A DNA stretch of 6,011 nucleotides from assembly GCA_009843625.1 (NCBI GenBank), contig VYDD01000295.1, forward strand, positions 1 to 6,011, written 5' to 3'. The position numbers were made by a program, and so were the translations under genes. Every line of letters begins with the position of its first letter. Position 1 is the stretch's first letter. Positions 5,172 through 6,011 of the stretch are shown piece by piece. The notes under the pieces are model-generated. The model was not told the origin of the DNA. It worked only from the letters and a program-made list of their open reading frames with translations, and did not search any database. The stretch comes from Gammaproteobacteria bacterium (GTDB lineage: Bacteria > Gemmatimonadota > Gemmatimonadetes > Longimicrobiales > Gaopeijiaceae).

Positions 5172-6011
5172 GTGGCGATCCGGATGGCGGGACGTTTGCG
5201 CCGGTCTTCGTCGTCGGCACCGGACGATGCGGATCCACGCTGCTCTCGGCCATGGTGCGGCGGCATCCGCGGATCCTGAGCGTGTCCGAGTTCTTCGCCT
5301 ACCTCGGGCCGGGCGCGGTTCGCGCGCCACGTGTAACCGGCGAAGCCGCTTTTCGCAGGCTGAACACGCCCACGCCGGCGCTGCGCGCCTTTCTCAAGGA
5401 CGCATCCATCGGCGAGTTGCTCTACCCCGTCGGTGCGGAGGGCCGCCACGGGGCCGACGATCTGCCACCGATCATGTGCACGACGCTCCCGCATCTGACG
5501 GATGAGCCCGAAGAGCTGTGGGCCGATCTGAGTCCGTCGCTGCGCGCCCGAGGACGTTATCGTCTGACGGATCACTACCGCTTCGTGTTCGAGTGGTTGC
5601 GACGGCGGTTCGACAGAGCGGTCTGGGTGGAACGAACGGGCGGCACCCTGCCGATGACGCCGGTCCTCGCCCGTCACTTTCCGGACGCCCGCTTCGTCCA
5701 CATCTACCGGGATGGGAGGGACACGGCGATTTCGATGTGCAATCACCCGGGCTTTCGCGGGATGGCCATCAGTTCGCTCATGCTGAAGAAGGTCGGACTG
5801 GATCCGTTTTCGCACCTGAACTGGCGGGGAAGCAGTCCATGGGTTCACGTTGTCGCCCGCGTTCAGATGCGGCTCGTGTCGCCCGGGCGCCTCATCGAGA
5901 GCGACATCCCCCTGGAGTCCTTCGGCTGGCTCTGGAGCGGCATGATCGAGAGGGGAACGACGTTCCTGGACACGCTTCCTCCCCAACGGGTGCTTTCCAT
6001 GCGTTTTGAAT
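5168..6011 (+). CDS. Second sulfotransferase, C-terminus beyond the window edge
   Basis: The gene starts at ATG 5168, overlapping the previous stop as ATGA, with GGGGA (5159-5163) 4 nt upstream. It is open for 281 codons to the right edge with no stop, so the C-terminus is missing. Residues 12-30 form a classic 5'-phosphosulfate-binding strand and loop, with FVVGTGRCGSTLLSAM at 14-29, followed by HPRILSVSEFFAYL (33-46), the usual acceptor-side Glu region. WVERTGG (153-159) and FVHIYRDGRDTAISM (176-190) form the 3'-phosphate-binding segment. It is a PAPS-dependent sulfotransferase of the PF13469 superfamily but clearly divergent from the gene upstream: the binding loop is GTGRCGST here and GFARTGTT there, and the N-terminal extension is absent. 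It is therefore probably not a recent duplicate and may have a different acceptor. Several antisense ORFs overlap this gene, but only this frame carries family motifs. Confidence 0.88.
   Translation, partial: MSGDPDGGTFAPVFVVGTGRCGSTLLSAMVRRHPRILSVSEFFAYLGPGAVRAPRVTGEAAFRRLNTPTPALRAFLKDASIGELLYPVGAEGRHGADDLPPIMCTTLPHLTDEPEELWADLSPSLRARGRYRLTDHYRFVFEWLRRRFDRAVWVERTGGTLPMTPVLARHFPDARFVHIYRDGRDTAISMCNHPGFRGMAISSLMLKKVGLDPFSHLNWRGSSPWVHVVARVQMRLVSPGRLIESDIPLESFGWLWSGMIERGTTFLDTLPPQRVLSMRFE

Noticed and set aside
5042..5986. A 314-codon open frame on the minus strand over the second sulfotransferase
   Set aside because: It has low-complexity composition and no motifs. The plus-strand frame from 5168 carries both PAPS-binding motifs.
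1..6011. CRISPR arrays, tRNA or rRNA genes, toxin-antitoxin pairs
   Set aside because: I found no regularly spaced repeat array, no tRNA-like cloverleaf or rRNA sequence, and no small gene pair with known toxin or antitoxin features.

Overview
This is a high-GC bacterial window, roughly two thirds G+C by eye, with Shine-Dalgarno-like sites, ATG/TTG starts and tightly packed genes. The gene content does not fix the taxon. The mix of GPP34-domain and cytochrome P450 proteins, PAPS-type sulfotransferases and a STAS regulator would suit an environmental Gemmatimonadota, actinobacterial or similar lineage, but that is a guess. Both edges may be contig ends: the last gene runs off the right edge, and the left edge begins exactly on one arm of an inverted repeat.

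Layout. Positions 1-161 hold no gene I can support, but they are bounded by an exact 14-bp inverted repeat. A STAS-domain (anti-sigma factor antagonist-like) gene lies on the minus strand at 162-629. A divergent intergenic region (630-865) carries plausible promoters in both directions. A cysD gene (sulfate adenylyltransferase small subunit) follows on the plus strand at 866-1803. It is complete by homology but broken by an apparent single-base deletion at about 1478-1480. Its usual partner cysN, or a cysNC fusion, does not follow. Instead there is a 185-bp gap with two 21-bp near-identical direct repeats (possibly an insertion-sequence end remnant or an operator), a good sigma70-type promoter and a chain of tiny overlapping ORFs.

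From about 1989 to the right edge is a compact three-gene plus-strand operon. It starts with a large fusion of an N-terminal GOLPH3/Vps74 (GPP34) domain to a complete cytochrome P450. A PF13469-type sulfotransferase follows 12 nt later, with a strong ribosome binding site and a TTG start. A second, divergent sulfotransferase overlaps it by 4 nt (ATGA) and is cut off by the window end.

Working model (inference): CysD belongs to the pathway that makes activated sulfate (APS, then PAPS), the P450 adds a hydroxyl to an unknown, probably lipophilic substrate, and the sulfotransferases move sulfate from PAPS onto hydroxyls. The GPP34 domain might dock the P450, or the whole assembly, at a membrane. 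The GPP34-P450 fusion beside two sulfotransferases is the most unusual element of the window.
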